Origin: Shewanella aquimarina
GTDB lineage: Bacteria; Pseudomonadota; Gammaproteobacteria; Enterobacterales; Shewanellaceae
Assembly: GCF_023349185.1 (NCBI RefSeq)
Contig: NZ_JAKIKY010000015.1
Span: 1 to 64,000, forward strand
Reading direction: 5' to 3'
Length of the DNA stretch: 64,000 nucleotides
Part shown: one piece after another, positions 1-10,125 of the stretch
Layout of the letters: each line of letters starts with the position of its first letter
Numbering within the stretch: the stretch's first letter is position 1
Made by a program: the position numbers and the translations under genes
The notes under the pieces: model-generated
Databases searched by the model: none
The model's input: only the letters and a program-made list of their open reading frames with translations
What the model was told of the DNA's origin: nothing

Positions 1-3000
1 CAACCCTGACCATCACGGTTGATCCGGTCAACGATGACTTCACCGATGACAACGAAGTCATTAACGTCAATGAAGACAGCGGCGCCACCACAGGTAATGT
101 GATTGATGGCACCAGCGTCGATGGCGAGCTGAGCGTGCAGAGTTTCAGCATCGACGGCGTTACCGGCCCATTCACCCTGGGTCAGGCAGTTAACATCAAT
201 GGCGTCGGCAGCTTCACTCTAAACGCTGACGGCAGCTATAGCTTTACCCCGGCCACCAACTACAACGGTCCAGTACCAGTGATCACCTATGTGCTCACCG
301 ACGGCTCAAGCACCGACACCTCAACCCTGACCATCACGGTTGATCCGGTCAACGATGACTTCACCGATGACAACGAAGTCATTAACGTCAATGAAGACAG
401 CGGCGCCACCACAGGTAATGTGATTGATGGCAGCAGCGTCGATGGCGAGCTGAGCGTGCAGAGTTTCAGCATCGACGGCGTTACCGGCCCATTCACCCTG
501 GGTCAGGCGGTTAACATCAATGGTGTCGGCAGCTTCACCCTGAACGCTGACGGCAGCTACAGCTTTACCCCGGCCACCAACTACAACGGTCCAGTACCAG
601 TGATCACCTATGTGCTCACCGACGGCTCAAGCACCGACACCTCAACCCTGACCATCACGGTTGATCCGGTCAACGATGACTTCACCGATGACAACGAAGT
701 CATTAACGTCAATGAAGACAGCGGCGCCACCACAGGTAATGTGATTGATGGCACCAGCGTCGATGGCGAGCTGAGCGTGCAGAGCTTCAGCATCGACGGC
801 GTTACCGGCCCATTCACCCTGGGTCAGGCGGTTAACATCAATGGCGTCGGCAGCTTCACCCTGAACGCTGACGGCAGCTACAGCTTTACCCCGGCCGCCA
901 ACTACAACGGTCCGGTACCAGTGATCACCTATGTGCTCACCGACGGCTCAAGCACCGACACCTCAACCCTGACCATCACGGTTGATCCGGTCAACGATGA
1001 CTTCACCGATGACAACGAAGTCATTAACGTCAATGAAGACAGCGGCGCCACCACAGGTAATGTGATTGATGGCACCAGCGTCGACGGTGAGCTGAGCGTG
1101 CAGAGCTTCAGCATCGACGGCGTTACCGGCCCGTTCACCCTGGGTCAGGCAGTTAACATCAATGGCGTCGGCAGCTTCACCCTGAACGCTGACGGCAGCT
1201 ACAGCTTTACCCCGGCCGCCAACTACAACGGTCCGGTACCAGTGATCACCTATGTGCTCACCGACGGCTCAAGCACCGACACCTCAACCCTGACCATCAC
1301 GGTCACCCCAGACAACACCGATGTGGCCAACGATGCGATCACCGTGGCAGAAGACACTGTTGCCAGCGGCAACGTGCTGAGCAACGATGAGGCCGGTAAC
1401 ACCAGCGTGGTCAGCTTCACCCTCGACACCGACGGCAACGGCTCACAAGAGAGCTTCACAGCCGGTGACAGCGTCACCCTGGCGGGCGGCATACTGATGT
1501 TTAACAGCAATGGTAGCTACAGCTTCACGCCAAACCAGGATTGGAACGGCAGCGTACCGGTTGTCACCTACACCACCAACACCGGTGAGACGGCGACCCT
1601 GACCATCACGGTCACCCCAGACAACACCGATGTGGCCAACGATGCGATCACCGTGGCAGAAGACACTGTTGCCAGCGGCAACGTGCTGAGCAACGATGAG
1701 GCCGGTAACACCAGCGTGGTCAGCTTCACCCTCGACACCGACGGCAACGGCTCACAAGAGAGCTTCACAGCCGGTGACAGCGTCACCCTGGCGGGCGGCA
1801 TACTGATGGTTAACAGCAATGGTAGCTACAGCTTCACGCCAAACCAGGATTGGAACGGCAGCGTACCGGTTGTCACCTACACCACCAACACCGGTGAGAC
1901 GGCGACCCTGACCATCACGGTCACCCCAGACAACACCGATGTGGCCAACGATGCGATCACCGTGGCAGAAGACACGGTTGCCAGCGGCAACGTGCTGAGC
2001 AACGATGAGGCCGGTAACACCAGCGTGGTCAGCTTCACCCTCGATACCGACGGCAACGGCTCACAAGAGAGCTTCACTGCCGGTGACAGCGTCACCCTGG
2101 CGGGTGGTGTACTGGTGGTTAACAGCAATGGTAGCTACAGCTTCACGCCAAACCAGGATTGGAACGGCAGCGTACCGGTTGTCACCTACACCACCAACAC
2201 CGGTGAGACGGCGACCCTGACCATCGCGGTCACCCCAGGAGTCGACGGCGGCAACAATGTTGACCTTATAGTCGATGATGCCAACACCCAAGGCACTGCA
2301 ACCGACAGCGACAGCGCAGGTTTGAGCTTCACTGCAGGTGCTTACGATGTAACAGGTTTTGCTTTTGGCAACATTGGCGATATCAATGTTAGCGGCCTTG
2401 ACGCCAACATTAGCTGGGACCTTGATGCCTCGGGTAACCTGATCGGCAGCATAGACGGCACACCGGTATTACAGCTAAGTCTATCGGGTAGTAACATCAG
2501 CGCGGGCGCCACCGGTTCGGTAACTGTTTCAGTGACCCTGCTGGATAACTTGCCACACGGCGCAAACGTCGATGACATTGTCATCAATGGCATCACTGTA
2601 GAAGCGACAGATACAAGTAATGCAACCGCCACGGGTTCTGTATCCGTGAAGGTTATCGACGACGGCGTCACGCTCGATCCGCTAGACCTTGCCGGTGACA
2701 ATGCCGCAGGTATCTATGATGGCGTTATCAATGTCGACGGCGCAGATCAAGACTTTAGTGCAGACCTCTCAGGCAATATTTCGGGCGGGGGAACCTTCTC
2801 CGACTCAGGCATTACCGCCGGTGGTTTGACCGTGTTCTACTATGTCGATCCGGCCAATCCAGGCATACTCATTGCCTATTCGGATACCAGTGGCACACCT
2901 TCGGCTTACGATTCTGGCAACGGTGCGCAATCGGTGATATTTACCCTATCTATCGATCCGAATAGCGATAGCTACCAGCTAGATCTGAAGCATGCCATCG

Positions 3001-6000
3001 ATGAACTCAGCACAGTGACTGTAGCCAACATGAGTGGTGGTAAAGGCGGTAACACGCCAGCAGCCTATGTGATGGCCGATGGTACAATTTATAACGATAT
3101 TAATGATGTAACGAATCCGAATGACATTGCATTCACCTTAACGTCTACATCGGGCAGCATTGCAAGCACCGTCAATGGCAACACCAATGGTTTCGGCGCA
3201 CAAAACGCCTGGGTCGATCAAGGCGAAGCACTCATCATCGACTACGCCAATGAGGTAGCCTCCGCTTCGATCAACTTTAGCGGTGCCACCTATATCCATT
3301 ACAAGGCATACGATGCCAATGGCAACTTGCTGGGCGAAGGCGACATTACCAGCGGACAAACCATTGGGAACCTTGGCGAAATTAGCTATATCGAAGTGTC
3401 CACCAGTGCGCAAGGGGGGCATGCCAACTTCCAGTTTACTGGTACGTCGGCAGAAAATATCGTCAGCTCTACCGTAGATGTAGATCTCGACTTCACAGTC
3501 AATGTTACCGACAGCGATGGCGATACCTCTACAGGTTCTATCCATATTGACCTTGATGCACCTGGCAGCACAACTACGGCACCAACGGCGCTGACTGCCA
3601 ATGCAATCTCCACCTTAAGCGAGGGCGACCTATACAAAGATGGCACCGAGTCCGACTTACAGACACTGCGCTTCAAGTCTGGCAGCGAGTCGATTACGGC
3701 ATTCCAGTTTGGCGATACGGATGATATCCAAGTCTCTGGTGTCAATGCCAAGATAAGCTGGTCATTTAACGAGAACGGACAACTCATAGGTACCTTCATG
3801 GGTAAAGAGGCTATCCGCCTGACCCTGAATGGTAATCGTATCGAAAGTGGCGAAGAGGGAAGCGTTAGCGTTACTGCCGAACTATTGGCCTCTTTCCCAC
3901 ATAATGTTTCTAGCGAGAATCTAGTAATTACCGGCATCAACATTGTCGGCGTCGATGCTCTGGGGCAGAAGGCTGTTTCCACTATCACAGTCTCTGTCAG
4001 TGACTATGCAGAAGCGGTAAATGATAGTGTTCGCGGAACAGAAGATCATGACCTTTCAGGCAATCTGCTCACGAATGATATCGATCCTGACGACGAGTTA
4101 TCTATCGTTAGCTTTAAGCTATCAGGAAAGACATATCAGGCAGATGGCAGCATCATTAACCTTACCGAAGGCAAACTGAGTATCCACGCAGATGGTCGCT
4201 TTACGTTCGAACCAAATCAGCATTGGAGCGGTACGCTGCCACAGATTGAATATCTCACCAATACGGGTGACACGGCTATTCTCGATCTGAATGTCGTAGC
4301 TGTCGCCGATGCTCCGATACTGAGCGCAAGTACAGGTGACGTAGTCCAAGGCGAAGTAGCCCTGGATATAAACGTGGCACTCGTCGACAGAGATGGTAGT
4401 GAGTCACTGACAGACGTTACCATTCAAGGTGTCCCAAGTGGCGTCTCGTTATCCGCCGGTACTCTCAACGCCGATGGCAGCTGGACAGTCAGCGTTAACC
4501 AATTGGGCAACCTCAGCATCAAGGCGGACGATAGCTACAATGGCGATCTGGAATTCACCTTGACCATTAAGGCAAGCTCAGTTGAGCAAAGCAACTCTGA
4601 TAGCGCCTCTAGCCAGACTATGCTGGATGTTTCGCTGAGAAACTACCACTATGACAACGGTACAGATGGCGACAACGTGATCAATGGTGGCGAAGATAAT
4701 GATGTCATTGTCAGTGACACAACTGGCATACAGGTAGTACAGGGCGAAAACTACAATGTCGCCTTTATCCTGGATTCGTCAGGAAGTATGGGCTCGAATC
4801 GAATTGAGTCGGCTAAGGATCAGCTACTACAGGTCTTCAATACATTGAAGGCCAGCGTGGGTGGCGCTACCTCAGGTACGGTGAACGTATTACTTGTCGA
4901 CTTTAACAGCGGCACTAAGGCACATGTGGCCGTTAATCTAGCCGATTCAGATGCTATCTCTAAGTTAGAGAGCGTACTGAAGGAAATCAGCAGCGACAAT
5001 GGTAGAACCAACTACGAGGCGGCATTTGAGACTGTCATCGATTGGTTTAGTCATGGTTCGGCAGCTAGCAATACAGGCACCAACCTGACCTACTTCATTA
5101 CAGACGGTGAAACCAACAACTACAACGTGGATGCGGATCCTGAAGATGTGTGGGTTTATAATAATTACTACAATGACTGGGATAAAAAGTTATCCGATCT
5201 TCTAGATAAGTACGTCCCAGGCCAAGAACTTAAGCACGATGGCAAAGTCATCATCGATGAATACGGTAACATTAATTACTGGTATAGAGACGATGGCTCA
5301 TGGAAGCATTATCAAACCGGTAGCATAAGAGTCGACGAAAATGGCGACTACTATGTCGCGAAGATCGCCTACGGATACAGCAATGGTAACGGCACAGACG
5401 TCACGGCAGAGTCTGAAGCATTGGCTGCCTTCCAAGTGCTTAACACTCTGTCTAACGTGGAAGCTATTGGCATAGGCAGCGGTATCAGTCTGAATAAGCT
5501 TACCCCTTATGATTCAGATGGTAATGTAGCCACCAATATCAATGTGAGTGACCTGGCGAGCATCATCCTGGGCTCTAAAGAGATGCTACTTCAGGGTGAT
5601 GACACGGTTAACGCTGGTGAGGGTAATGACATCGTCTTTGGCGATCTGGTTCAGTTCGACGGCATCGACGGCCAGGGCTACGCAGCGCTGCAGAAATTTG
5701 TGGCACAGCAACTGGGTGAAGATGCTTCAACCGTTACAATCCAAGATGTTCATGAGTTCGTAGCAGCCAACCCCGCGCTATTCGACACCTCGCGTGACCA
5801 TGACGGTGACGACATTCTTGCCGGCAATCAAGGAGATGATATCCTCTTCGGTCAAGGCGGCAATGACGAGCTTCACGGCGGTAGCGGCGATGATATGCTA
5901 CTAGGCGGTCACGGCAGCGACATGCTGATCGGTGGTGCCGGCGAAGATATTCTCATCGGTGGCCTGGGCGATGACACCCTAACCGGTGGCACAGGTAAGG

Positions 6001-6404
6001 CCGATAGCGAAGCCGATACTTTCGTTTGGCAGCAAGGTGATACGGGTACCGACCACATTACCGATTTCGATATCAGCCAGGACAAGCTGGATCTAAGCGA
6101 TCTACTCCAGGGCGAAAACGGCGGTAACTTGGAAGACTACCTCCACTTCACCGTTGATAACGGTTCAACTACCATTGAAATTGATGCCAATAACGATGGT
6201 CACGTGGACCAGACCATAGTGCTCGACGGTGTCGACCTGAGCCATCTGGGCACAACCGATGGTCAAATCATCAACGGTTTGTTGGGCTCAGAGGGTAACG
6301 GTGCATTGATCGTAGATAATGCCGCATCTGACACTGCGCAATCTAGCTACAGTGTACCGACAAGCCTAGACGACGAAGGCCAAATTCAGACAATACTCCC
6401 TTAA
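1..6404 (+). CDS. bpfA: Giant RTX adhesin, C-terminal part (BpfA/LapA-like), 5' truncated by window
   Basis: The frame is open from the first bases, so the start lies upstream; about 2,130 codons are visible. In order: four 107-residue repeats and three 103-residue repeats (nt 18-2228) of the VCBS/tandem-95 type; two copies of a T1SS-143-like module (about nt 2330-2680 and 3690-4010); one diverged VCBS-like unit (about 4010-4300); a von Willebrand A domain (about 4750-5570) with MIDAS DSSGS and a later TDGE; glycine-rich nonapeptides of the GGxGxDxLxG type (about 5800-6000), which bind calcium in RTX proteins; and a C-terminal region expected to carry the type I secretion signal. Secretion, OmpA-like, LapG and LapD genes follow in the order known for Shewanella bpf operons, so I infer a cell-surface biofilm adhesin retained in the outer membrane and released by LapG-type proteolysis. 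The LapG cleavage site lies near the N terminus and is outside this window. Confidence 0.93.
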   Translation, partial: TLTITVDPVNDDFTDDNEVINVNEDSGATTGNVIDGTSVDGELSVQSFSIDGVTGPFTLGQAVNINGVGSFTLNADGSYSFTPATNYNGPVPVITYVLTDGSSTDTSTLTITVDPVNDDFTDDNEVINVNEDSGATTGNVIDGSSVDGELSVQSFSIDGVTGPFTLGQAVNINGVGSFTLNADGSYSFTPATNYNGPVPVITYVLTDGSSTDTSTLTITVDPVNDDFTDDNEVINVNEDSGATTGNVIDGTSVDGELSVQSFSIDGVTGPFTLGQAVNINGVGSFTLNADGSYSFTPAANYNGPVPVITYVLTDGSSTDTSTLTITVDPVNDDFTDDNEVINVNEDSGATTGNVIDGTSVDGELSVQSFSIDGVTGPFTLGQAVNINGVGSFTLNADGSYSFTPAANYNGPVPVITYVLTDGSSTDTSTLTITVTPDNTDVANDAITVAEDTVASGNVLSNDEAGNTSVVSFTLDTDGNGSQESFTAGDSVTLAGGILMFNSNGSYSFTPNQDWNGSVPVVTYTTNTGETATLTITVTPDNTDVANDAITVAEDTVASGNVLSNDEAGNTSVVSFTLDTDGNGSQESFTAGDSVTLAGGILMVNSNGSYSFTPNQDWNGSVPVVTYTTNTGETATLTITVTPDNTDVANDAITVAEDTVASGNVLSNDEAGNTSVVSFTLDTDGNGSQESFTAGDSVTLAGGVLVVNSNGSYSFTPNQDWNGSVPVVTYTTNTGETATLTIAVTPGVDGGNNVDLIVDDANTQGTATDSDSAGLSFTAGAYDVTGFAFGNIGDINVSGLDANISWDLDASGNLIGSIDGTPVLQLSLSGSNISAGATGSVTVSVTLLDNLPHGANVDDIVINGITVEATDTSNATATGSVSVKVIDDGVTLDPLDLAGDNAAGIYDGVINVDGADQDFSADLSGNISGGGTFSDSGITAGGLTVFYYVDPANPGILIAYSDTSGTPSAYDSGNGAQSVIFTLSIDPNSDSYQLDLKHAIDELSTVTVANMSGGKGGNTPAAYVMADGTIYNDINDVTNPNDIAFTLTSTSGSIASTVNGNTNGFGAQNAWVDQGEALIIDYANEVASASINFSGATYIHYKAYDANGNLLGEGDITSGQTIGNLGEISYIEVSTSAQGGHANFQFTGTSAENIVSSTVDVDLDFTVNVTDSDGDTSTGSIHIDLDAPGSTTTAPTALTANAISTLSEGDLYKDGTESDLQTLRFKSGSESITAFQFGDTDDIQVSGVNAKISWSFNENGQLIGTFMGKEAIRLTLNGNRIESGEEGSVSVTAELLASFPHNVSSENLVITGINIVGVDALGQKAVSTITVSVSDYAEAVNDSVRGTEDHDLSGNLLTNDIDPDDELSIVSFKLSGKTYQADGSIINLTEGKLSIHADGRFTFEPNQHWSGTLPQIEYLTNTGDTAILDLNVVAVADAPILSASTGDVVQGEVALDINVALVDRDGSESLTDVTIQGVPSGVSLSAGTLNADGSWTVSVNQLGNLSIKADDSYNGDLEFTLTIKASSVEQSNSDSASSQTMLDVSLRNYHYDNGTDGDNVINGGEDNDVIVSDTTGIQVVQGENYNVAFILDSSGSMGSNRIESAKDQLLQVFNTLKASVGGATSGTVNVLLVDFNSGTKAHVAVNLADSDAISKLESVLKEISSDNGRTNYEAAFETVIDWFSHGSAASNTGTNLTYFITDGETNNYNVDADPEDVWVYNNYYNDWDKKLSDLLDKYVPGQELKHDGKVIIDEYGNINYWYRDDGSWKHYQTGSIRVDENGDYYVAKIAYGYSNGNGTDVTAESEALAAFQVLNTLSNVEAIGIGSGISLNKLTPYDSDGNVATNINVSDLASIILGSKEMLLQGDDTVNAGEGNDIVFGDLVQFDGIDGQGYAALQKFVAQQLGEDASTVTIQDVHEFVAANPALFDTSRDHDGDDILAGNQGDDILFGQGGNDELHGGSGDDMLLGGHGSDMLIGGAGEDILIGGLGDDTLTGGTGKADSEADTFVWQQGDTGTDHITDFDISQDKLDLSDLLQGENGGNLEDYLHFTVDNGSTTIEIDANNDGHVDQTIVLDGVDLSHLGTTDGQIINGLLGSEGNGALIVDNAASDTAQSSYSVPTSLDDEGQIQTILP
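18..1301 (+). repeat. Four tandem 321-bp repeats inside bpfA (type A)
   Basis: Units 18-338, 339-659, 660-980 and 981-1301 are each exactly 321 bp (107 codons) and almost identical, differing at scattered mostly silent positions, for example ACC versus AGC after IDG and ACC versus GCC in the TP(A)(T/A)NY segment. The array runs off the left edge of the window, so the true copy number is higher. Near identity at the DNA level points to recent expansion or homogenisation. Confidence 0.97.
1302..2228 (+). repeat. Three tandem 309-bp repeats inside bpfA (type B)
   Basis: Units 1302-1610, 1611-1919 and 1920-2228 are each exactly 309 bp (103 codons) and nearly identical. They follow type A without a gap and share the general VCBS-like fold signature (a D/NGSYSFTP motif and a VTY strand near the end), but are otherwise different in sequence. 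The two homogenised blocks therefore evolve as separate families. Confidence 0.96.
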
Positions 6405-6418
6405 AAAGGGATAACAGT

Positions 6419-6460
6419 AAAATGGCACCAACTAGTTTCGGCTAATTGGTGTCATTTTTA
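6419..6460 (+). terminator. Intrinsic terminator-like hairpin after bpfA
   Basis: AAAATGGCACCAACTAG pairs imperfectly with CTAATTGGTGTCATTTTTA around a TTTCGG loop and ends in a T-run. It separates the adhesin from its secretion genes, so the downstream genes probably have their own promoter or depend on readthrough. A TATAAT hexamer at 6509-6514 is a possible -10, but no convincing -35 was found. Confidence 0.65.
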
Positions 6461-6539
6461 CTTTGGTGATGTTTTAGTATTACTTCTATAATTGTTCTAC
6501 GATAATTTTATAATAAAATCTTAAGGATAAGCTTTTAAG

Positions 6540-8720
6540 GTGCAAGCTTCAGCGTCTCCAAAAACTGAACAATGGACAGTTTCAGCCTCCCAAAGAGTGA
6601 CTGTCGATCCCTTGTTAGACAGTTTAGTGTTATTGACAGAATACTTTGGCAGCCCCTGTTCCAGCGAGTCATTAGCCGCTGGACTGCCGCTGTCGGGGAG
6701 TATTTTGACACCCGAACTTGTCCCACAGGCAGCTAGTCGAGCCGGGTTGGCGGCCAAGCTGACTCGTAAGGGGCTGGATCAGATCTCCCCGATCCTCCTG
6801 CCTTGTATCTTGCTGCTAAAAGATAAGAATGCCTGTCTGCTGCGAGAGATCGACATAGACAAAGACAGGGCTGTGATTCAGCTGCCGGAAACCGGCGGCG
6901 AAGAAGTGCTCAGCATAGAAGCGCTCGAAGCCATGTACGTCGGATATCTGTTTCTCGTTAAACAACAGTACCGTGGCGACATGGGACTGGATGTGCATCT
7001 GCACGACAGTCGCACCCACTGGCTTATCCAAACCCTAAAAGATTCGGCGCCCATCTACCGAGACGCCTTAATAGCCTCCGTGCTGGTGAACCTGTTCGCC
7101 TTGGTATCGCCACTGTTTATCATGAATGTCTATGACAAGGTGGTGCCTAACCTCGCCTTCGAGTCCCTATGGGTACTCGCCATAGGCGCCGGCATCGCCT
7201 ACATCTTCGATCTGGTCATGCGGCAACTCAGGGCCTATCTGATCGATGTGGCGGGCAAGAAGGTCGACATCATAGTGTCATCGAGGCTTTTCGCTAAGGC
7301 CATAGGCATCCCCTTAGAGAAACGCTCCCCCAGTATCGGCGGCATGGCACGCCAGTTGGGCGAATTTGACAGCATACGCGAGATATTGACCTCGGCGACC
7401 ATCACCACCCTGGTCGATCTGCCGTTTGCACTGTTCTTCATGCTGATCATCTATATAGTTGCCGGCGATCTGGCCATCATCCCTGTGATAGGCGGCATCA
7501 TTATCATTGCCTATACCCTGATCATGCAGCCGCGCCTCAAGGCGGCTATCGAAGAGAGCAACAAGTTCTCTGGCCTGAAACATGGTCACCTGATCGAGTC
7601 TCTGGCCTCTATCGAGTCGATAAAATCCAGCGGCGCCGAAGGCCTAGTGCAGAAGAGCTGGCAGCAGATGATTGGCCACACCGCTAACTGGCAGCTGAAG
7701 GTCAAGAAGATCTCCACCTCGGTCACTAACGTTGCCAACTTCACCGTACAACTCTCCGTGGTCTGCGTGGTGATCTTAGGGGTATATCGCGTCGCCGATA
7801 ACGATATCTCCATGGGCGGCATTATCGCCGCGGTGATCCTGTCTAGCCGGGCCATCTCACCCATGGCGCAGCTGGCCGGCCTGATGACCCGAGGCAACCA
7901 TACCGCCAGCGCCCTAAGGCAGCTGGATCAGATCATGACCCAGGAAGATGAGTTTGAGAATAAGGGCCATCTGGTCAGCAAACAGCGTCTCAAGGGCCAG
8001 ATCAACGCCGACCACGTCAGCTTTAATTATCCTGGCTCAGAGCGTCCCGTACTGCACCCCATGTCCCTGTCGATTGCACCGGGTGAACGCATCGCCATCA
8101 TAGGCCGCAACGGTTCGGGCAAGAGCACCCTGGCCAAGCTCTTAGTCGGCCTCTACCAACCTACCAAGGGCAGTTTGCGCTACGACGGCCTGGATTCGGC
8201 GCAGATTCACCCAACAGATCTGCGTAGAAACTTCGGTTACCTGCCTCAGGACATCACTCTATTCCACGGGACAATCCGCGACAACATACTCTTCGGTACC
8301 CGACAGGTCACCGAACATCAGCTAATCCGTGCGGTGCAGTTGTCTGGCGTCAACCAGTTTACCGATATCGAGACCGAAGGCTTAGATCAACAGGTCGGTG
8401 AAGGCGGTCAGTCTCTGTCTCGCGGTCAACGCCAAACCATAGCGCTGGCACGGGCGACCCTAAACGATCCGCCTGTACTCTTAATGGATGAACCGACCGC
8501 TAGCTTAGATGCGCGCGCCGAAAAGCAATTTATTCGCGCCATGAAGAATGTCTCCAAGGAGCGCACCCTGCTGCTGATTACCCACAAGATGCACCTGCTG
8601 AATCTCGTTGACCGTATCATAGTCTTAGATCGAGGCCATCTGGTGGCCGACGGCCCGAAAGAGCAGGTACTCAACCAGCTCGCCAAGGGGCTACTTTCGG
8701 GAGGGCCGAAGAGTGAGTAA
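6540..8720 (+). CDS. lapB: Type I secretion ABC transporter/permease (LapB-like)
   Basis: This is the inner-membrane ATPase that powers export of the adhesin. The 726-residue protein has an N-terminal C39-like domain without the usual cysteine peptidase motif, as in adhesin-type T1SS transporters. A six-helix ABC transmembrane region follows (roughly residues 150-430), then a nucleotide-binding domain with Walker A GRNGSGKST, signature LSRGQ, Walker B VLLMDEPTASLD and an H-loop histidine in LLITHK. The start is GTG, with AAGGAT about 11 nt upstream. The 3' end overlaps the next gene by 8 nt, indicating translational coupling. Length and architecture match LapB/RtxB-type transporters. Confidence 0.93.
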   Translation: MQASASPKTEQWTVSASQRVTVDPLLDSLVLLTEYFGSPCSSESLAAGLPLSGSILTPELVPQAASRAGLAAKLTRKGLDQISPILLPCILLLKDKNACLLREIDIDKDRAVIQLPETGGEEVLSIEALEAMYVGYLFLVKQQYRGDMGLDVHLHDSRTHWLIQTLKDSAPIYRDALIASVLVNLFALVSPLFIMNVYDKVVPNLAFESLWVLAIGAGIAYIFDLVMRQLRAYLIDVAGKKVDIIVSSRLFAKAIGIPLEKRSPSIGGMARQLGEFDSIREILTSATITTLVDLPFALFFMLIIYIVAGDLAIIPVIGGIIIIAYTLIMQPRLKAAIEESNKFSGLKHGHLIESLASIESIKSSGAEGLVQKSWQQMIGHTANWQLKVKKISTSVTNVANFTVQLSVVCVVILGVYRVADNDISMGGIIAAVILSSRAISPMAQLAGLMTRGNHTASALRQLDQIMTQEDEFENKGHLVSKQRLKGQINADHVSFNYPGSERPVLHPMSLSIAPGERIAIIGRNGSGKSTLAKLLVGLYQPTKGSLRYDGLDSAQIHPTDLRRNFGYLPQDITLFHGTIRDNILFGTRQVTEHQLIRAVQLSGVNQFTDIETEGLDQQVGEGGQSLSRGQRQTIALARATLNDPPVLLMDEPTASLDARAEKQFIRAMKNVSKERTLLLITHKMHLLNLVDRIIVLDRGHLVADGPKEQVLNQLAKGLLSGGPKSE

Positions 8721-10095
8721 GCACTTAACTACCCAAGATTTAGAGATGGTCGATGACGTCTACGGCGCCATGATGACAGATGCGCCCACCAGTCACAGGC
8801 TGATAATCTGGGCCCTGACCGCCCTCGCCTTTAGCTTCCTGGTATGGGCCTATTTTGCCGAGCTGGATCGGGTGACCACGGGCACAGGCAAGGTGATTCC
8901 CTCGTCTCAGGTACAGGTGATTCAGAGTCTGGACGGCGGCATCATGAAAGAGTTGTATGTCCGTGAAGGCATGACGGTCACCAAGGGCCAGCCTCTGGTG
9001 CGCATAGATGACACCCGTTTTCGCTCAGACTTCGCCCAGCAGGAGCAGGAGGTCTACAGCCTGCAGGCTAACGTTATTCGTCTGCGCGCCGAGCTCAACA
9101 GCATCACCATCTCAGATGTGGCCGCCGACTGGCGCGAGCAGGTGAAGATCGCCAAACAGCCGCTACAGTTCCCGCCTGAGCTGATCGAAAGCGAACACGA
9201 CCTGATAGAGCGTCAGCGCGACGAATACTCGGGCAGGCTGGACAACCTGAGCAATCAGCTGGAGATCCTAGCGCGCCAGATCCAACAGAAGCAGCAGGAA
9301 ACCGAAGAGCTGGCCTCTAAGATCAATACCCTGACAACCAGCTTCCAGCTGGTGACCCGGGAACTTGAGCTGACCCGTCCGCTAGCCGACAAGGGGATTG
9401 TGCCCGAGGTTGAGCTGCTTAAGCTGGAACGTAACGTCAACGACATTCGCGGTGAGCTAAGCTCGCTCAGGCTACTCAGGCCGAAGGTTAAGGCATCACA
9501 GGATGAGGCGATACTGAAACGCCGCGAAGCCGTGTTCGTCTACGCCGCAGAGGCCCGCACCCAGCTCAACGAGATGCAGACACGTCTGTCGCGCATCAAC
9601 GAGGCTCAGGTGGGCGCACGAGATAAGGTGAGCAAGGCCGAGATCGTCTCGCCGGTAAACGGCACGATCAAAACAGTTCATATCAACACCTTAGGTGGTG
9701 TTGTTCAGCCTGGCATCGACATCATAGAGATAGTGCCATCTGAAGATCAGCTGCTTATCGAAACCAAGATCATTCCGAAAGATATCGCATTTTTACATCC
9801 TGGCTTACCCGCCGTTGTTAAAGTTACTGCCTACGATTTCACTCGTTACGGTGGCCTCAATGGCGTTGTGGAGCACATCAGTGCCGATACAACACAGGAC
9901 GAAGAGGGAAACAGTTTCTATCTTGTAAGGGTTAGAACTGAACTATCAAGTTTGACGAAAGACGACGGCACCCAGATGCCCATCATACCTGGCATGTTAA
10001 CCACGGTGGATGTGATCACTGGGCAAAGATCTGTTCTGGAGTACATACTTAATCCAATTTTGAGAGCAAGAGACACTGCTCTACGTGAACGTTAA
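8713..10095 (+). CDS. lapC: HlyD-family membrane fusion protein (LapC-like)
   Basis: This is the periplasmic adaptor linking the ABC transporter to the TolC-like channel. The 460-residue protein has one N-terminal transmembrane helix (about residues 28-48, LIIWALTALAFSFLVWAYFA), a lipoyl/barrel-sandwich half around GTGKVIPSS...IQSLDGG, a long coiled coil (about residues 120-300) and a C-terminal beta-barrel region ending GMLTTVDVITGQRSVLEY, typical of HlyD. The GTG start lies inside the end of lapB (8-nt overlap). It belongs to the same operon as the adhesin exporter. Confidence 0.93.
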   Translation: MSKHLTTQDLEMVDDVYGAMMTDAPTSHRLIIWALTALAFSFLVWAYFAELDRVTTGTGKVIPSSQVQVIQSLDGGIMKELYVREGMTVTKGQPLVRIDDTRFRSDFAQQEQEVYSLQANVIRLRAELNSITISDVAADWREQVKIAKQPLQFPPELIESEHDLIERQRDEYSGRLDNLSNQLEILARQIQQKQQETEELASKINTLTTSFQLVTRELELTRPLADKGIVPEVELLKLERNVNDIRGELSSLRLLRPKVKASQDEAILKRREAVFVYAAEARTQLNEMQTRLSRINEAQVGARDKVSKAEIVSPVNGTIKTVHINTLGGVVQPGIDIIEIVPSEDQLLIETKIIPKDIAFLHPGLPAVVKVTAYDFTRYGGLNGVVEHISADTTQDEEGNSFYLVRVRTELSSLTKDDGTQMPIIPGMLTTVDVITGQRSVLEYILNPILRARDTALRER

Positions 10096-10125
10096 GTTCA
10101 CAACAATAACCAGGGGGGTTACCAA

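Noticed and set aside
287..2128. Series of regularly spaced minus-strand open frames of 69-86 codons
   Set aside because: They recur every 321 or 309 bp exactly with the adhesin repeats and are antisense shadows of repetitive coding sequence.
18..2228. CRISPR array
   Set aside because: Units are over 300 bp, coding, in frame and contiguous without unique spacers.
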